Below are positions 63,846-64,000 of a stretch of 64,000 nucleotides of DNA, in pieces. The notes under the pieces were generated by a model. That model was not told the origin of the DNA. It saw nothing but the letters and a program-made list of their open reading frames with translations, and made no database searches. Position numbers and translations under genes: made by a program. Within the stretch, counting starts at the first letter, position 1, and each line of letters begins with the position of its first letter. The DNA comes from Climacium dendroides. Taxonomy: Eukaryota; Streptophyta; Bryopsida; Hypnales; Climaciaceae. Location of the stretch: the NCBI GenBank assembly GCA_950106755.1, contig CATNNA010000004.1:248001-312000 (forward strand), read 5' to 3'.

Positions 63846-64000
63846 GTTCATGCCCCAATTTTTGCTTTTATGTAGTAACGAGGTCATTCAAAGAGTCCGC
63901 CAATTGCGTTATTTTTGAATTCGTGACTTTATGAATAATAGGAACTTGCACAACATGTTTCCCATTTTCTCTAACGTGACATTGATGACGTTACGTTTTG
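63846..64000. repeat. Terminal monomer cut by the window edge
   Basis: 155 bp of a monomer that stops inside GACGTTACGTTTTG, so the array continues beyond the window. The base change in TTACGTTTTG (usual TTACATTTTG) is private to this copy. The features GAGTCCGCC and GTGACATTGATGACG match the unit near 44,930-45,058. Confidence 0.9.

Larger units (their letters stand above)
1..64000. repeat. Tandem satellite array, 179-bp monomer, about 357 copies
   Basis: The landmark GTTCATGCCCC and its variants recur every 179 bp (starts at 1, 180, 359, 538, 717 and so on to 63,846), always on the same strand. Phase map with the landmark at base 1: GTAACGAGG near 30-38, CCACCAATTGCG at 52-63, GAATTC at 72-77, CTTTATGAAT at 82-91, GCACAACATGTTTCCC at 103-118, AACGTGACTTT at 128-138, GACGTTACATTTTG at 142-155, GTACATGGCTAG at 168-179. 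Every stretch I read can be placed on this map. There are no unique flanks, so neither end of the array is inside the window. Length, phase uniformity and higher-order structure are those of centromeric or heterochromatic satellites; centromeric identity is inference and the family is not recognised. Confidence 0.98.

Noticed and set aside
1..64000. CRISPR array
   Set aside because: The whole 179-bp unit is repeated, with no alternation of short identical repeats and unrelated spacers.
1..64000. CENP-B box
   Set aside because: Neither the GAATTCGTGAC region nor the TTCTTCGGCAC region fits TTCGnnnnAnnCGGG; the required A and the CGGG are absent.
1..64000. Telomere repeats, rDNA spacer, tRNA or 5S genes
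   Set aside because: No TTTAGGG or TTAGGG runs, no rRNA-like stretch and no A/B box pair or cloverleaf seen in the monomer.
1..64000. Transposon or LTR origin of the unit
   Set aside because: No terminal inverted repeats, target-site duplications, primer-binding site or polypurine tract; the unit is uniform and head to tail throughout.
1..64000. Prokaryotic accessory system or phage
   Set aside because: No coding DNA, ribosome-binding sites or operons. A 64-kb pure 179-bp tandem array is a eukaryotic satellite feature.
1..64000. CRE- or G-box-like strings (TGACGTTACA, CGTGAC) as promoters
   Set aside because: They are part of every monomer with no gene to control, so there is no basis for calling regulatory sites.

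Overview
The whole 64-kb window is one uninterrupted satellite DNA array. A monomer of 179 bp (hand-counted GC about 36%) repeats head to tail on a single strand from the first base to the last. Counting by the GTTCATGCCCC landmark gives about 357 complete monomers and one cut by the window end. The last landmark starts at 63,846, which means a net loss of about 58 bp against a strict 179-bp register, nearly all from monomers of 178 or 177 bp. I see no gene, RNA gene, transposon, inversion or unique-sequence island.

This points to a eukaryotic nuclear genome. A monomer close to one nucleosome repeat, megasatellite-like continuity and nested higher-order repeats (HORs) are typical of centromeric or pericentromeric satellites, especially in plants (roughly 150-180 bp families), but a subtelomeric or knob-like heterochromatic satellite, or an animal satellite, is not excluded. 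I do not recognise the family: it does not resemble what I remember of Arabidopsis CEN180, maize knob180, CentC or CentO, so I name no species.

Layout. 1-4.1 kb: the most heterogeneous monomers, no clear HOR. 4.1-17.3 kb: a segment of about 6.4 kb present twice in tandem, each copy holding a 7-monomer (1,252-bp) HOR; the copies differ by gain or loss of whole monomers. 13.9-18.8 kb: a 14-monomer (2,506-bp) unit followed by a near-identical copy lacking one monomer. 18.8-32.6 kb: mosaic, with a 7-mer (1,251 bp) at 21.2-23.3 kb and an 8-mer (1,432 bp) at 25.0-27.8 kb. 32.6-35.8 kb: 7-mer (1,252 bp) plus a 4-mer (716 bp), the 4-mer recurring at 38 kb. 40.0-43.9 kb: an 8/8/7-monomer series. 45.9-49.5 kb: a 10-monomer unit of exactly 1,790 bp, twice. 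50.0-57.9 kb: the most ordered part, alternating an 8-monomer block S (1,429 bp) and a 4-monomer block T (712 bp) as S-T-S-S-T-S-T'. 57.9-64 kb: nested 17-monomer (about 3,040-bp) and 4-monomer repeats, with a block that is also found at 43.9-45.1 kb.

Nothing here works as a set of genes. What the sequence records is the amplification history of a satellite: local homogenisation, segmental duplication, unequal exchange in whole-monomer steps, and conversion-like chimeras inside monomers. Block boundaries are read by eye and are good to roughly half a monomer unless a landmark is given.
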